A stretch of 64,000 bases of DNA from Erysipelotrichaceae bacterium OPF54 (GTDB taxonomy: Bacteria > Bacillota_I > Bacilli_A > Erysipelotrichales > Erysipelotrichaceae), in NCBI GenBank assembly GCA_022834735.1, contig BQKD01000001.1:3077659-3141658 (forward strand), read 5' to 3'. The notes under the pieces were generated by a model. It did not search any database. It was not told the origin of the DNA and worked only from the letters and a program-made list of their open reading frames with translations. Positions within the stretch are counted from its first letter, which is position 1. Each line of letters opens with the position of its first letter. A program made the translations under genes and the position numbers. Of the stretch, positions 16,330 through 23,937 are shown one piece after another.

Positions 16330-16881
16330 ATGAAAGCAGCCGTATTGATGAAATCAGGATATGAGGAAGGAGAAACGTTAACGATCGTCGATCTGCTTCG
16401 CCGGGCTGGCTTTGAATGCGATACGTTTTATTTCGATGAGCCGTTTGTAGAAGGAATGCATCATATGCTCATCAAAGCAGATCAGCCGTTCCATGAAAAC
16501 ACGATCAAAGAGTATGACCTGCTCATCCTGCCGGGTGGCCGGCCCGGAGGAGCCAATCTCGCAAACGATCCGCGGGTGATCGAGCTCGTCCGCTCGTTCG
16601 ACGCCCAAAACAAATATCTGGGCGCCCTGTGTTCAGGAACGATGGTCCTGCAGCAGGCAGGGGTTCTCAAAGAACGCAAAGTCACAGGCTATACGGGATA
16701 CGGGAAGAAGCTGACAGACGGCCAGTTTACCGGCGCGCTTGTCGAGGTCGATCAGAATCTGATCACTTCCCAGGGCCCGGCCAGCCCTTATCCGTTCGCC
16801 TTTCGGATCATGGAACTGTTTGGTGTCGATCCGGCCCCGTTCAGGCATGCTTTGATGTACGATCTTGCGAAAGGAAGATAA
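16330..16881 (+). CDS. DJ-1/PfpI-family protein, second tandem paralog
   Basis: The 183-aa protein resembles its neighbour throughout: GYEEGETLTIVDLLRRAG at the start, ILPGGRPGGANLANDPRV, and the elbow GALCSGTMVLQQAGVL with the conserved Cys. It ends the five-gene unit. Sequence differences around the Cys (ALCSG here, AMCAS in the first copy) suggest the two have separated in activity. A role in carbonyl or oxidative stress alongside the nitroreductase is inferred from context. Confidence 0.92.
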   Translation: MKAAVLMKSGYEEGETLTIVDLLRRAGFECDTFYFDEPFVEGMHHMLIKADQPFHENTIKEYDLLILPGGRPGGANLANDPRVIELVRSFDAQNKYLGALCSGTMVLQQAGVLKERKVTGYTGYGKKLTDGQFTGALVEVDQNLITSQGPASPYPFAFRIMELFGVDPAPFRHALMYDLAKGR

Positions 16882-16932
16882 ACAGAAATACATCGTATTC
16901 AGACAAAATTAGCGCTTATCTTTCCAGATTCA

Positions 16933-16961
16933 TTGGAAATCCGCAGCCAATAAATTAATAT
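16933..16961 (+). promoter_or_regulatory. Promoter of the 130-aa protein gene
   Basis: TTGGAA (16933-16938), exactly 17 bp, then TAATAT (16956-16961) lie about 45 nt upstream of the start at 17009. Confidence 0.6.
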
Positions 16962-17008
16962 GTAGCTAGAAAAGCAATCAAACGCTTTAGAAAAGGATAA
17001 TCGCTATA

Positions 17009-17401
17009 ATGAAAAACAAAACTGCACCGCTTTCTGAAAATATGTTCGGGATCGGGGCAATGGAGCACGTATACTATATCGGTGAGCAGGCATATCCGCT
17101 CGATCACGCCATCAAAGCCTCCCTTGTTCTGGAAGATCGTGCTTTTACGGGAAAAGGAAAGCCGTTTGCCCACCTTGTGCTGGCGGATACGATGCAGCCG
17201 GTCCTGCTTCATACCAAATATGTGTATTTCGGCATTCAGATCACTACTGATCAAAAAGAAAAACATACAGGGTATTTTTATCCGGATCCTGTGCAGATCA
17301 ATTCCCTGTTGTTCTATGAACGGAAAAAAGAAGGAACAAAGCATGTTCAGTGGATCAATCATTGTCTGATCGACAGGAATTTCAGCCCATCGAATCGCTG
17401 A
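17009..17401 (+). CDS. Uncharacterised 130-aa protein, paralog of the 5193-5606 product
   Basis: No family is recognised. The soluble protein has a beta-rich centre that matches the 137-aa accessory-island protein: IKASLVLEDRAFTGKGKPFA followed about 20 residues later by YVYFGIQI. Both are about 130 residues with the conserved block in the middle. AAAGGA lies 11 nt before the ATG; the TATAAT overlapping the start codon is coincidental if the promoter at 16933 is used. It stands alone with its own promoter and terminator. Confidence 0.75.
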   Translation: MKNKTAPLSENMFGIGAMEHVYYIGEQAYPLDHAIKASLVLEDRAFTGKGKPFAHLVLADTMQPVLLHTKYVYFGIQITTDQKEKHTGYFYPDPVQINSLLFYERKKEGTKHVQWINHCLIDRNFSPSNR

Positions 17402-17414
17402 TCTTTTGAACCGA

Positions 17415-17438
17415 CCGGTTTCATACCGGCCTTTTTTT
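17415..17438 (+). terminator. Terminator after the 130-aa gene
   Basis: CCGGT/ACCGG (17415-17419 and 17425-17429) is followed by CC and seven T. Confidence 0.75.
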
Positions 17439-17445
17439 GTTCCAA

Positions 17446-17490
17446 TGAACAAGGCGCGTTTCTTGTTCAGGAAAAATATATTGGTAAAAT
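17446..17490 (+). promoter_or_regulatory. Glucosaminidase promoter with an overlapping operator-like inverted repeat
   Basis: TTGTTC (17463-17468), a 16-bp spacer and TAAAAT (17485-17490) form the promoter. TGAACAAG (17446-17453) and CTTGTTCA (17462-17469) are perfect 8-bp arms with an 8-bp spacer, and the second arm covers the -35. Confidence 0.6.
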
Positions 17491-17519
17491 AAAAGAATAG
17501 AAAAGAAAGGAACTCTTTT

Positions 17520-18971
17520 ATGAAACATAGACAAACCCGCAAACCGAAACGGCATCTTAATAAAAAACTGATCCCGCCACTGATCGTCCTGGCTGTCGGG
17601 ATCCTTGCCTTCGCGATATTGAAATTTACCGAGAACGGCGTGTTCACGGTCATGGACTATTCGCAGGACGTGCCGGAAGTCGCCACCTACAAACATTTTA
17701 TATTTGCGAAAATGAAGCTGGAATCGCTCGATCCCGGCTCCGTATCCTGTATTCAGGATGACAGCGGCAAAGTTGTCGCTCTGCAGAACGGGATCGTCAA
17801 TTTTACGACCAAGGACATTTCGGAAAATACTGCTTATACGACAGACAACGGCGAAGAAGGCTATTTGAACGGCCACTATGGCTCGGACGCCTTGTATGTG
17901 GATACGAGTGCGGACGGGAGCAAAGTCGAGTTTTTGATGGCCGGCGTCAAAGGATGGGTCGACGTCAGCGACATCACCCTGTATTTTTATGATCCAGCCT
18001 ATGCCCTTTCCTCGTATGAACGCTATAACGATTCGCTCGTCCATCAGGTGTGCACGGATCTGAAAAACAACGAAGCGATTTCCTACAGCATTTGTCAGGC
18101 ACCCGATTTTATGGAAGAAAACACGACGTATTATTCCTATGACGGGCATTATTTCTATACGGATTTCATGACAATGAGCCAGGATGTCCGGAACAATACG
18201 CATAAATCGGCGATCAGCAGCGACCCCTTTTATAATTTCTACCAGTTCGTTCCGCACCGCAGCGCTACCCGTCTGCCGGAAAATACATACAATGAATTTT
18301 TATACAATACAAAAGGCATCGATTCGGCAGCCACGGCCTATCCGTGCCTCGATAATGAATCGGTGCTGTACGACAGCGCTTCCCTGTTCTATCAGGCACA
18401 GTCGGATGTGTTTGTCAATGCATCGATGATGTTCGCGCTGGCGTGCAACGAAAGCGGCTACGGCCAAAGCCAGTACGCGATCGAACAGCACAACATTTTC
18501 GGTCATGAAGCGTATGATGAAGATCCGGATTCCGCTACTATGTATACAGATCTGCAGGAATGTATCCGTCAGCATGCCTATTATTTCATCCAGCAAAGCT
18601 ATGCCAATCCGGACGACTGGCGTTATCACGGTTCGTGGTTTGGCGATAAGAACAGCGGGATCAATGTCATGTATGCCTCCGATCCGTACTGGGGCGAAAA
18701 GGCTGGCGCCCTGTATTACCGGCTGGATCAGGGAACGGATCAGTCAGATATCCGTCTACTGACTTTCGAGTGCGACCGCAGGATCGATGTCTGCCTGGAA
18801 GACGGAACCGTTCTTTATTCCTACGATAAAGGAGACACAGCTAGCTTTGTCGTCCAAGAGGAATCGGATGATGGATACAAGGTTCGTCTTGAGGTGCCGG
18901 TCGCCAAAAATAAAATCGATCCTGCAGGCATCTACGATCCGAAGCTTTACGGTTATATTGATAAAAAATAA
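17520..18971 (+). CDS. Membrane-anchored endo-beta-N-acetylglucosaminidase (cell-wall hydrolase)
   Basis: The 483-aa protein begins with a very basic tail (MKHRQTRKPKRHLNKK) and one hydrophobic segment (about 20-38) that acts as a membrane anchor. The C-terminal half is a GH73-type glucosaminidase domain: SMMFALACNESGYGQSQYA at about 302-320 holds the expected catalytic Glu, followed by HNIFGHEAYDED and a SINVMYASDPYWGEKAG-like region. It would cut GlcNAc linkages in peptidoglycan during growth or division. AAAGGA precedes the ATG. The next gene, for a secreted protein, starts 14 nt after the stop. Confidence 0.88.
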   Translation: MKHRQTRKPKRHLNKKLIPPLIVLAVGILAFAILKFTENGVFTVMDYSQDVPEVATYKHFIFAKMKLESLDPGSVSCIQDDSGKVVALQNGIVNFTTKDISENTAYTTDNGEEGYLNGHYGSDALYVDTSADGSKVEFLMAGVKGWVDVSDITLYFYDPAYALSSYERYNDSLVHQVCTDLKNNEAISYSICQAPDFMEENTTYYSYDGHYFYTDFMTMSQDVRNNTHKSAISSDPFYNFYQFVPHRSATRLPENTYNEFLYNTKGIDSAATAYPCLDNESVLYDSASLFYQAQSDVFVNASMMFALACNESGYGQSQYAIEQHNIFGHEAYDEDPDSATMYTDLQECIRQHAYYFIQQSYANPDDWRYHGSWFGDKNSGINVMYASDPYWGEKAGALYYRLDQGTDQSDIRLLTFECDRRIDVCLEDGTVLYSYDKGDTASFVVQEESDDGYKVRLEVPVAKNKIDPAGIYDPKLYGYIDKK

Positions 18972-18985
18972 CAGGAGGGATCATT

Positions 18986-20068
18986 ATCCGTAAATTAAAA
19001 TACTGGACCGCTCTTTTATGTTCTGTCTGCCTGTTTGTCTGCCTTTCCTTTCATCAGGTGAGGGCCATGGAATTTATTCCGGCAACCGGGACCAACGTCA
19101 ATCCGGCGATCTATGAAACGCTGGAAGGACAAAGAAGAGCGCTGCACAGCTATCCATTTATGGAAGACGCGTGCTTCGAGGCTTTTAAAAACCAGAAAAA
19201 CTATGGTACCTATATCATTCCGGGACTGATCCGCACAGAAACGGTCAACCAGTACGGCGAGGCCGAAGAATGTCCGGATATGACGCCGCAGGGCATTACG
19301 GCCGCAGACGATTATATCCTGATCAGCGCCTACTGCAGCGAACACAAACACAATAGCGTGATCTATGTGCTGAACAAACGATCCCATCTGTTCGTGAAAG
19401 TGATCGTTCTTCCCAACCGCTCCCACTGTGGCGGGCTGGCCTATGATCCGGTATGCCGCAATGTATGGGTCGCGACCAAAAATGCCGAGAAAGGACACGG
19501 AAGCATTTCGGCACTGAAGCTTTCAAGCCTGGACGCGTACAACTTTACCAAAGCCCGCCGGCCGCTTTCTTTTGACTATGTGCGCGAGCTTCCGCAGATG
19601 AAAAACAACACGTTCATCACGTATTACGGTTTTGAAGTGTACTGCGGAACATACGATCAGAAAAAACGGCAGCTGAATTTATACATTTACGGCGTCAATC
19701 CGTGGACCGGCTGGCTCGACAAAAACAAGATGCGCTCCATTCATGCCAAGGATTTTGATTTTATCGGCCAGTATTGTCAGGGCATTGCCATCAGCAAGGA
19801 ATATATTCTGATCTCGGCAAGCGACGGTCCAAGACAGGAGTCGACCATTTCCTTTTTCCGGCAGGATAAAAACTATTTTGCCAGCGGCAAACCGGAACGT
19901 ACGATCTATCTGCCTCCCCGTCTTGAACAGATCTACTTTGACGGAAGCAATACGCTGCTCCTTTTATTCGAGTCGGCTGCCAAGGTGTACCGCAATCAGG
20001 AAACCGAAGACATTGACCGCGTATTGAAATGCGATGTTTCCCTGCTCAGAAATTCCAGTCGTTCCTGA
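18986..20068 (+). CDS. Secreted beta-propeller-like protein with a non-AUG (AUC or AUU) start
   Basis: The conventional start would be GTG at 19058, but the frame stays open upstream and encodes a textbook signal peptide: RKLKYW, then TALLCSVCLFVCLSF, then HQVRA with cleavage after VRA. No ATG, GTG or TTG precedes it. A perfect AGGAGG at 18973-18978 is followed by in-frame ATC-ATT-ATC codons; ATC at 18986 is 7 nt and ATT at 18983 is 4 nt away. I take 18986 (360 aa); 18983 is equally possible. The mature part has repeated beta-strand patterns suggesting a propeller and about eight Cys, but no named family is recognised. It follows the glucosaminidase by 14 nt and may act at the cell wall with it. 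Confidence 0.75.
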   Translation: MRKLKYWTALLCSVCLFVCLSFHQVRAMEFIPATGTNVNPAIYETLEGQRRALHSYPFMEDACFEAFKNQKNYGTYIIPGLIRTETVNQYGEAEECPDMTPQGITAADDYILISAYCSEHKHNSVIYVLNKRSHLFVKVIVLPNRSHCGGLAYDPVCRNVWVATKNAEKGHGSISALKLSSLDAYNFTKARRPLSFDYVRELPQMKNNTFITYYGFEVYCGTYDQKKRQLNLYIYGVNPWTGWLDKNKMRSIHAKDFDFIGQYCQGIAISKEYILISASDGPRQESTISFFRQDKNYFASGKPERTIYLPPRLEQIYFDGSNTLLLLFESAAKVYRNQETEDIDRVLKCDVSLLRNSSRS

Positions 20069-20139
20069 TCCAGGCGCAATTTTTGAAAAAATGATTTCAT
20101 ATCTCTCAAAACCTCTCCCTTTTTCTTCCTTGTTCTGCT

Positions 20140-20145
20140 TATAAT
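20140..20145 (+). promoter_or_regulatory. -10 element of the MATE gene
   Basis: TATAAT lies 29 nt before the chosen ATG. An upstream in-frame ATG at 20151 would be too close to be transcribed with a ribosome site. Confidence 0.5.
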
Positions 20146-20174
20146 GGACAATGAGGAAAGAGAGGGGTTTTTTT

Positions 20175-21539
20175 ATGAAATCAAATTCGCTTCTGGAAGG
20201 TAATATCACGAAAGGACTGCTCCTGTTCGGCATTCCTTTGTTTTTTTCCAATCTGTTTCAGACTTTATATAATACGGTCGACACGATCCTGGTCGGCCAT
20301 TATCTAGGCGACGCCTCCCTGGCCGCCATGGGCGCGACCACAGCCGTTTTCGAGCTCATCGTCGGGTTCGCCACAGGAGCCGGGGCCGGATTCGGAATCG
20401 TTGCCGGCCATTATTTTGGCGCGAAAGACGAGGCGGGCCTGAAAAAAAGCATCGCTTCCTCGATCGTGATCAGCGCCCTGCTCAGTCTTGTGCTCACGCT
20501 CACAGCCTTTTTCGGCATGCCTTATCTTCTGCAGATACTCAATACGCCGGCCGACATATTCGAGCAGAGCCTGTCGTATATCCGCATCATCATCCTGTTC
20601 ATGACCATCACGGTCTACTACAATCTGATTGCCGGCATGCTGCGGGCCGTAGGCGACAGCATGGCTCCGCTCATGTTCCTGTTCATTTCCTGCGTGATCA
20701 ACGTCTTTCTCGATATCCTGTTCATCACGCAGACAGGGCTTGGCGTTGCAGGCGCCGCTTACGCCACGATCATCGCGCAGTTCATTTCCACGATCGTTTC
20801 GCTCGTTTATATCGTATTCAAAAAGAAGCTGCTCATCCCAGATCGCTCATCGTTTGTTTACGATAAAGAGCTTGTAACCGATCTTGGCGGACAGGGCCTT
20901 TCCATGGGCCTGATGATGTCGATCGTTTCTTTGGGAACGCTCATCCTGCAGGCCGCCATCAACGGTCTGGGAACAACATTGATCGCAGCCCATACGGCAG
21001 CGAGAAAATGCCTGTCGTTCGTGATGCTGCCCATCGCTTCGATTTCAGCGGCTTCGAGCACATTTGTGGCCCAGAACAAAGGGGCCCGGCAGTATTCCCG
21101 GATCATTTCGGGCGTGCGCATTTCCTGTATGATCGGGATCGGCATCGCGGCCGTATGCAGCGTGTTTGTCATTCCGTTCAATCAGGATATCATTCACTGG
21201 ATCAGCGGTTCGACCGATCCAATCGTCCTGACCAACGGAGGCCAGTATATCATGGTGAGCACGCCGTTCTGCGCCGTGCTGGCTGTCCTGCTCATTTTGC
21301 GCAATACGCTGCAGGGGCTTGGCAAGAAGGTGGTGCCTCTTGTTTCGAGCGTGATCGAGCTGGTCGGAAAGTTCGTGTTCTCGTTTCTGCTCATCCCGTA
21401 TTTCGGCTACCTGGCCGTGATCTGGAGCGAGCCTCTGATCTGGGTGGCCATGACGATCCAGCTCATATGGGCCTACTCCAGAGTGTCGGAACTGAAACAG
21501 GCAGAGCGCTCCGGCCTTGTCCTGGACGAAGGAGCCTGA
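20175..21539 (+). CDS. MATE-family multidrug/cation efflux transporter
   Basis: The 454-aa protein has about twelve hydrophobic segments and the two-half MATE layout. Family features include the N-terminal GIPLFFSNLFQTLYNTVDTI, VGHYLGDASLAAMGATT, and MLRAVGDSMAPLM. It most resembles the DinF/NorM-like group of Gram-positive bacteria. AGAGGGG precedes the ATG at 20175, preferred to the ATG at 20151. Energy would come from a Na+ or H+ gradient; the substrate is unknown. It is a single-gene unit ended by a terminator. Confidence 0.92.
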   Translation: MKSNSLLEGNITKGLLLFGIPLFFSNLFQTLYNTVDTILVGHYLGDASLAAMGATTAVFELIVGFATGAGAGFGIVAGHYFGAKDEAGLKKSIASSIVISALLSLVLTLTAFFGMPYLLQILNTPADIFEQSLSYIRIIILFMTITVYYNLIAGMLRAVGDSMAPLMFLFISCVINVFLDILFITQTGLGVAGAAYATIIAQFISTIVSLVYIVFKKKLLIPDRSSFVYDKELVTDLGGQGLSMGLMMSIVSLGTLILQAAINGLGTTLIAAHTAARKCLSFVMLPIASISAASSTFVAQNKGARQYSRIISGVRISCMIGIGIAAVCSVFVIPFNQDIIHWISGSTDPIVLTNGGQYIMVSTPFCAVLAVLLILRNTLQGLGKKVVPLVSSVIELVGKFVFSFLLIPYFGYLAVIWSEPLIWVAMTIQLIWAYSRVSELKQAERSGLVLDEGA

Positions 21540-21591
21540 TCTGATATCTGATTCATCCTCCTGCTACATTAACAAGCCAAGGCATAAAAGG

Positions 21592-21614
21592 TCCTGATGA
21601 AAATCAGGATCTTT
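21592..21614 (+). terminator. Terminator after the MATE gene
   Basis: TCCTGAT/ATCAGGA (21592-21598 and 21603-21609) with a GAAA loop is followed by CTTTTT. Confidence 0.85.
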
Positions 21615-21648
21615 TTCATTGAAAACAAAAAAGGAAAATCAGATGGCG

Positions 21649-22065
21649 TTACTGATTTTCCATGATTGCCTTTTCTACGGCCTTGAGCATGCGCTGCGCC
21701 TGTTTGACGGCTTTTTTTTCGACAAGTCTTGTCGCGAAGGTCGCTTTTTCTTTTCCTTTTTTGCGGTACACTTCCCGATAGGTCACTTCGGTCTCCTGAT
21801 CGCTGACTGGTTTGAGAAGATAGGCGACCTGAATGGAGTCCTGATCGCTCAGAAACTCTGCTTCGTACAGTTCGGGCTTTTTCCAGCCGGTGACTTTCAC
21901 TTTCACGTTGCGATTCTGTGATTTTTTTGTATACGTCAGTCCTTTTCCGATTTCCTGCGCAGTGATCTTCTTTTTCAGGGCGCTGTTCGCTTCCTGAAGA
22001 AGCGAGCGTTCCATCACATCGAACAGTGTGTCGATATTCACCTGCAGTTTCACTGTTGTTTCCAT
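21649..22065 (-). CDS. DUF3284-like protein (SRPBCC/START-type fold)
   Basis: The 138-aa protein has the pattern of small DUF3284 proteins: an N-terminal METTVKLQVNIDTLFDVMERS, a central run of charged beta strands (YTKKSQNRNVKVKVTGWKKP) and a C-terminal basic helix. The family is uncharacterised and probably has a ligand-binding helix-grip fold. An AAAGGAT site precedes the ATG. It is divergent from tatD and convergent with the MATE gene. Confidence 0.7.
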   Translation of the reverse strand: METTVKLQVNIDTLFDVMERSLLQEANSALKKKITAQEIGKGLTYTKKSQNRNVKVKVTGWKKPELYEAEFLSDQDSIQVAYLLKPVSDQETEVTYREVYRKKGKEKATFATRLVEKKAVKQAQRMLKAVEKAIMENQ

Positions 22066-22113
22066 GGAATCATCCTTTCCACCCTATTATAATGGATTCA
22101 GGAGGTTTTTCCT

Positions 22114-22866
22114 ATGTATACTGACAGCCATTGCCACATGACATGTGACGAATTATATGACCCTTTAGACGAGGTGCTTGCCCATATGAGCGAAGTATCC
22201 TCCTGTATGATCATGTGCACGACCGAAGAGGAATTTCTTCGTGCCCTGCACATCAAAAAGTCCGATCCGCGTTTCAAGGTTGCGTTCGGCTGGTTTCCCG
22301 GCGATGCCAGGGATATCGATGAAGAAAAAATGCAGCTGATCGAAAACTATCTGAAGCAGGGCCTGATCGATGTCCTGGGAGAAATCGGTCTTGATTACTA
22401 CTGGGACAAATCATTCAACGATGTGCAGCAGACGCTCTTTATCAGACAGATCGAACTGGCCAATACGTATCATGTGCCGATCTCGATCCATATGCGCGAA
22501 GCGACAAAAGACTGCCTTGATATCCTGCGCGCCCATGCCCGCACAAAAATCATTTTTCACTGTTTTTCGGGCAGTCCCGAAACGATGCAGGAATGCCTGA
22601 AACTGAACAGTCTCATTTCCTTTGCCGGTCCGATCACGTTCAAGAATGCCAGACACGGCCCGGACTGTGTAAAGGCGTGTCCGCTCGATCGTATGCTGAG
22701 CGAAACCGATTCCCCTTATCTGACACCAGTCCCTTATCGCGGAAAACGCAACGAACCCGGCTATGTGCGCTATGTGGAAGAGAAGATCGCGCAGATCAAG
22801 GATCTCGAACTGGAACAGGTGTGCCGCCAGATCGAGAACAATTTTCTTTCTCTATTTTCCAATTAA
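22114..22866 (+). CDS. TatD-family metal-dependent hydrolase/DNase
   Basis: The 250-aa protein has the TatD metal ligands in order: SHCHM (His6, His8), LGEIGLDYYW, ISIHMREATKD, IFHCFSG and SETDSPYLTP. It is slightly shorter than the usual 255-265 aa. Members have 3'-5' exonuclease or D-aminoacyl-tRNA-hydrolase-like activities. TATAAT at 22088-22093 and AGGAGG before the ATG give it a clear promoter and ribosome site. It shares a bidirectional terminator with prs. Confidence 0.93.
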   Translation: MYTDSHCHMTCDELYDPLDEVLAHMSEVSSCMIMCTTEEEFLRALHIKKSDPRFKVAFGWFPGDARDIDEEKMQLIENYLKQGLIDVLGEIGLDYYWDKSFNDVQQTLFIRQIELANTYHVPISIHMREATKDCLDILRAHARTKIIFHCFSGSPETMQECLKLNSLISFAGPITFKNARHGPDCVKACPLDRMLSETDSPYLTPVPYRGKRNEPGYVRYVEEKIAQIKDLELEQVCRQIENNFLSLFSN

Positions 22867-22892
22867 AAAAAGGATCCTGCGATCCTTTTTTT
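22865..22892. terminator. Bidirectional terminator between tatD and prs
   Basis: AAAAAAAGGATC (22865-22876) and GATCCTTTTTTT (22881-22892) form a perfect 12-bp stem with a CTGC loop, with A/T tracts on both sides. Confidence 0.9.
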
Positions 22893-22897
22893 ATGCT

Positions 22898-23884
22898 CTA
22901 TTCGTTTGCGATATCAACACATTCTTCCTCTTCGACGATCGCGTTCTGCAGCGCTGAAGAAAGCGAAGAATCGTGTTCGATGGCGTTGATCGTTGCGGCA
23001 TGCAGCGGAGCGACCGAAATGACACGCATCGGCGGATAGGCTTCCTGGTTTGCTCGCTGGTCGATCGTGTTGGTGCAGACAAATTCTTCGATTCCTGCAT
23101 TTTTCAAACGTTCTACGGCCGGTCCGGAAAGGATGGCATGAGAACATGCGGCGTACACTTTTTTTGCTCCTTTATCTTTGAGCATCTTGATACCTGCTGT
23201 CAGGGTTCCCGCTGTATCCACCATATCATCGATGATGATGGCCGTCTTTCCGTTCACATCGCCGATCAGGTTCATGGCTTCGGCTACATTCGGTTTCGGA
23301 CGACGTTTGTCGATGATGGCGAGCGGCGCGTTGAGCTGTTCTGCCAGACGGCGGGCTCGTACTGTTCCGCCATGGTCAGGCGATACCACCACAACGTCGT
23401 TGCCTGGTTCGACGGTCTTGAAATATTCGCCGATCAGCGCAAGCCCGGAAATATCATCTGCCGGAATGTCAAAGAATCCCTGAATTTGAGTGGCATGCAG
23501 ATCCATCGTCACGACACGATCCGCGCCGGCACACTCGAGCAGAGAAGCGACGAGCTTGGAGGAAATCGGCTGGCGAGGCTTCGCCTTGCGATCCTGACGC
23601 GCATATCCATAGTAAGGAATGATGGCATTGATCGTCGCTGCACTGGCTCTTTTGCAGGCATCGATTCCGATCAGCAGTTCCATCAGGTTGTCGTTTACAG
23701 GTTTGTTCGTGCTTTGAACAAAGAATACATCTTTCCCGCGAACCGATTCTCCCAGTTCAACGAGGATTTCTCCGTCCGCAAAATGCTTCACTTCACATTT
23801 TCCCAGTTCAACTCCCAGGATCTCGCAGATCTGCTCTGCCAGTTCCTTGCTTGAATTCAAAGCGAATACAATAGGTTTTTTCAT
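22898..23884 (-). CDS. prs: Ribose-phosphate pyrophosphokinase (PRPP synthase)
   Basis: The 328-aa class I enzyme makes PRPP from ribose 5-phosphate and ATP. Signatures are FVQSTNKPVNDNLMELLI, the DLHATQIQGFF segment, VVVSPDHGGTVRARRLAE, and the PRPP loop IIIDDMVDTAGT. The start at 23884 (MKKPIVFALNSSKELAE) gives the family length; the frame is open to 23917 and the ribosome site is poor (AAGGGA about 13 nt away). It follows glmU, as in many Firmicutes, with a 7-bp inverted repeat in between. Confidence 0.96.
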   Translation of the reverse strand: MKKPIVFALNSSKELAEQICEILGVELGKCEVKHFADGEILVELGESVRGKDVFFVQSTNKPVNDNLMELLIGIDACKRASAATINAIIPYYGYARQDRKAKPRQPISSKLVASLLECAGADRVVTMDLHATQIQGFFDIPADDISGLALIGEYFKTVEPGNDVVVVSPDHGGTVRARRLAEQLNAPLAIIDKRRPKPNVAEAMNLIGDVNGKTAIIIDDMVDTAGTLTAGIKMLKDKGAKKVYAACSHAILSGPAVERLKNAGIEEFVCTNTIDQRANQEAYPPMRVISVAPLHAATINAIEHDSSLSSALQNAIVEEEECVDIANE

Positions 23885-23904
23885 ATGTTTTGCTTGTCCC
23901 TTCC

Positions 23905-23922
23905 AGTAAATAAACATTTACT
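23905..23922. repeat. Small inverted repeat upstream of prs
   Basis: AGTAAAT-AAAC-ATTTACT is a perfect 7-bp palindrome between glmU and prs without a T run, so more likely an operator or mRNA hairpin than a terminator. Confidence 0.4.
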
Positions 23923-23937
23923 AATCCTATGTCACAT

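Noticed and set aside
17005..17010. TATAAT next to the 17009 start as a leaderless promoter
   Set aside because: It overlaps the ATG itself, an AAAGGA site is present, and a better promoter (16933-16961) lies upstream.
23885..23937. Lost glmU C-terminus in another frame
   Set aside because: Only 53 bp lie between the glmU stop and prs, too short for the missing 130 residues.
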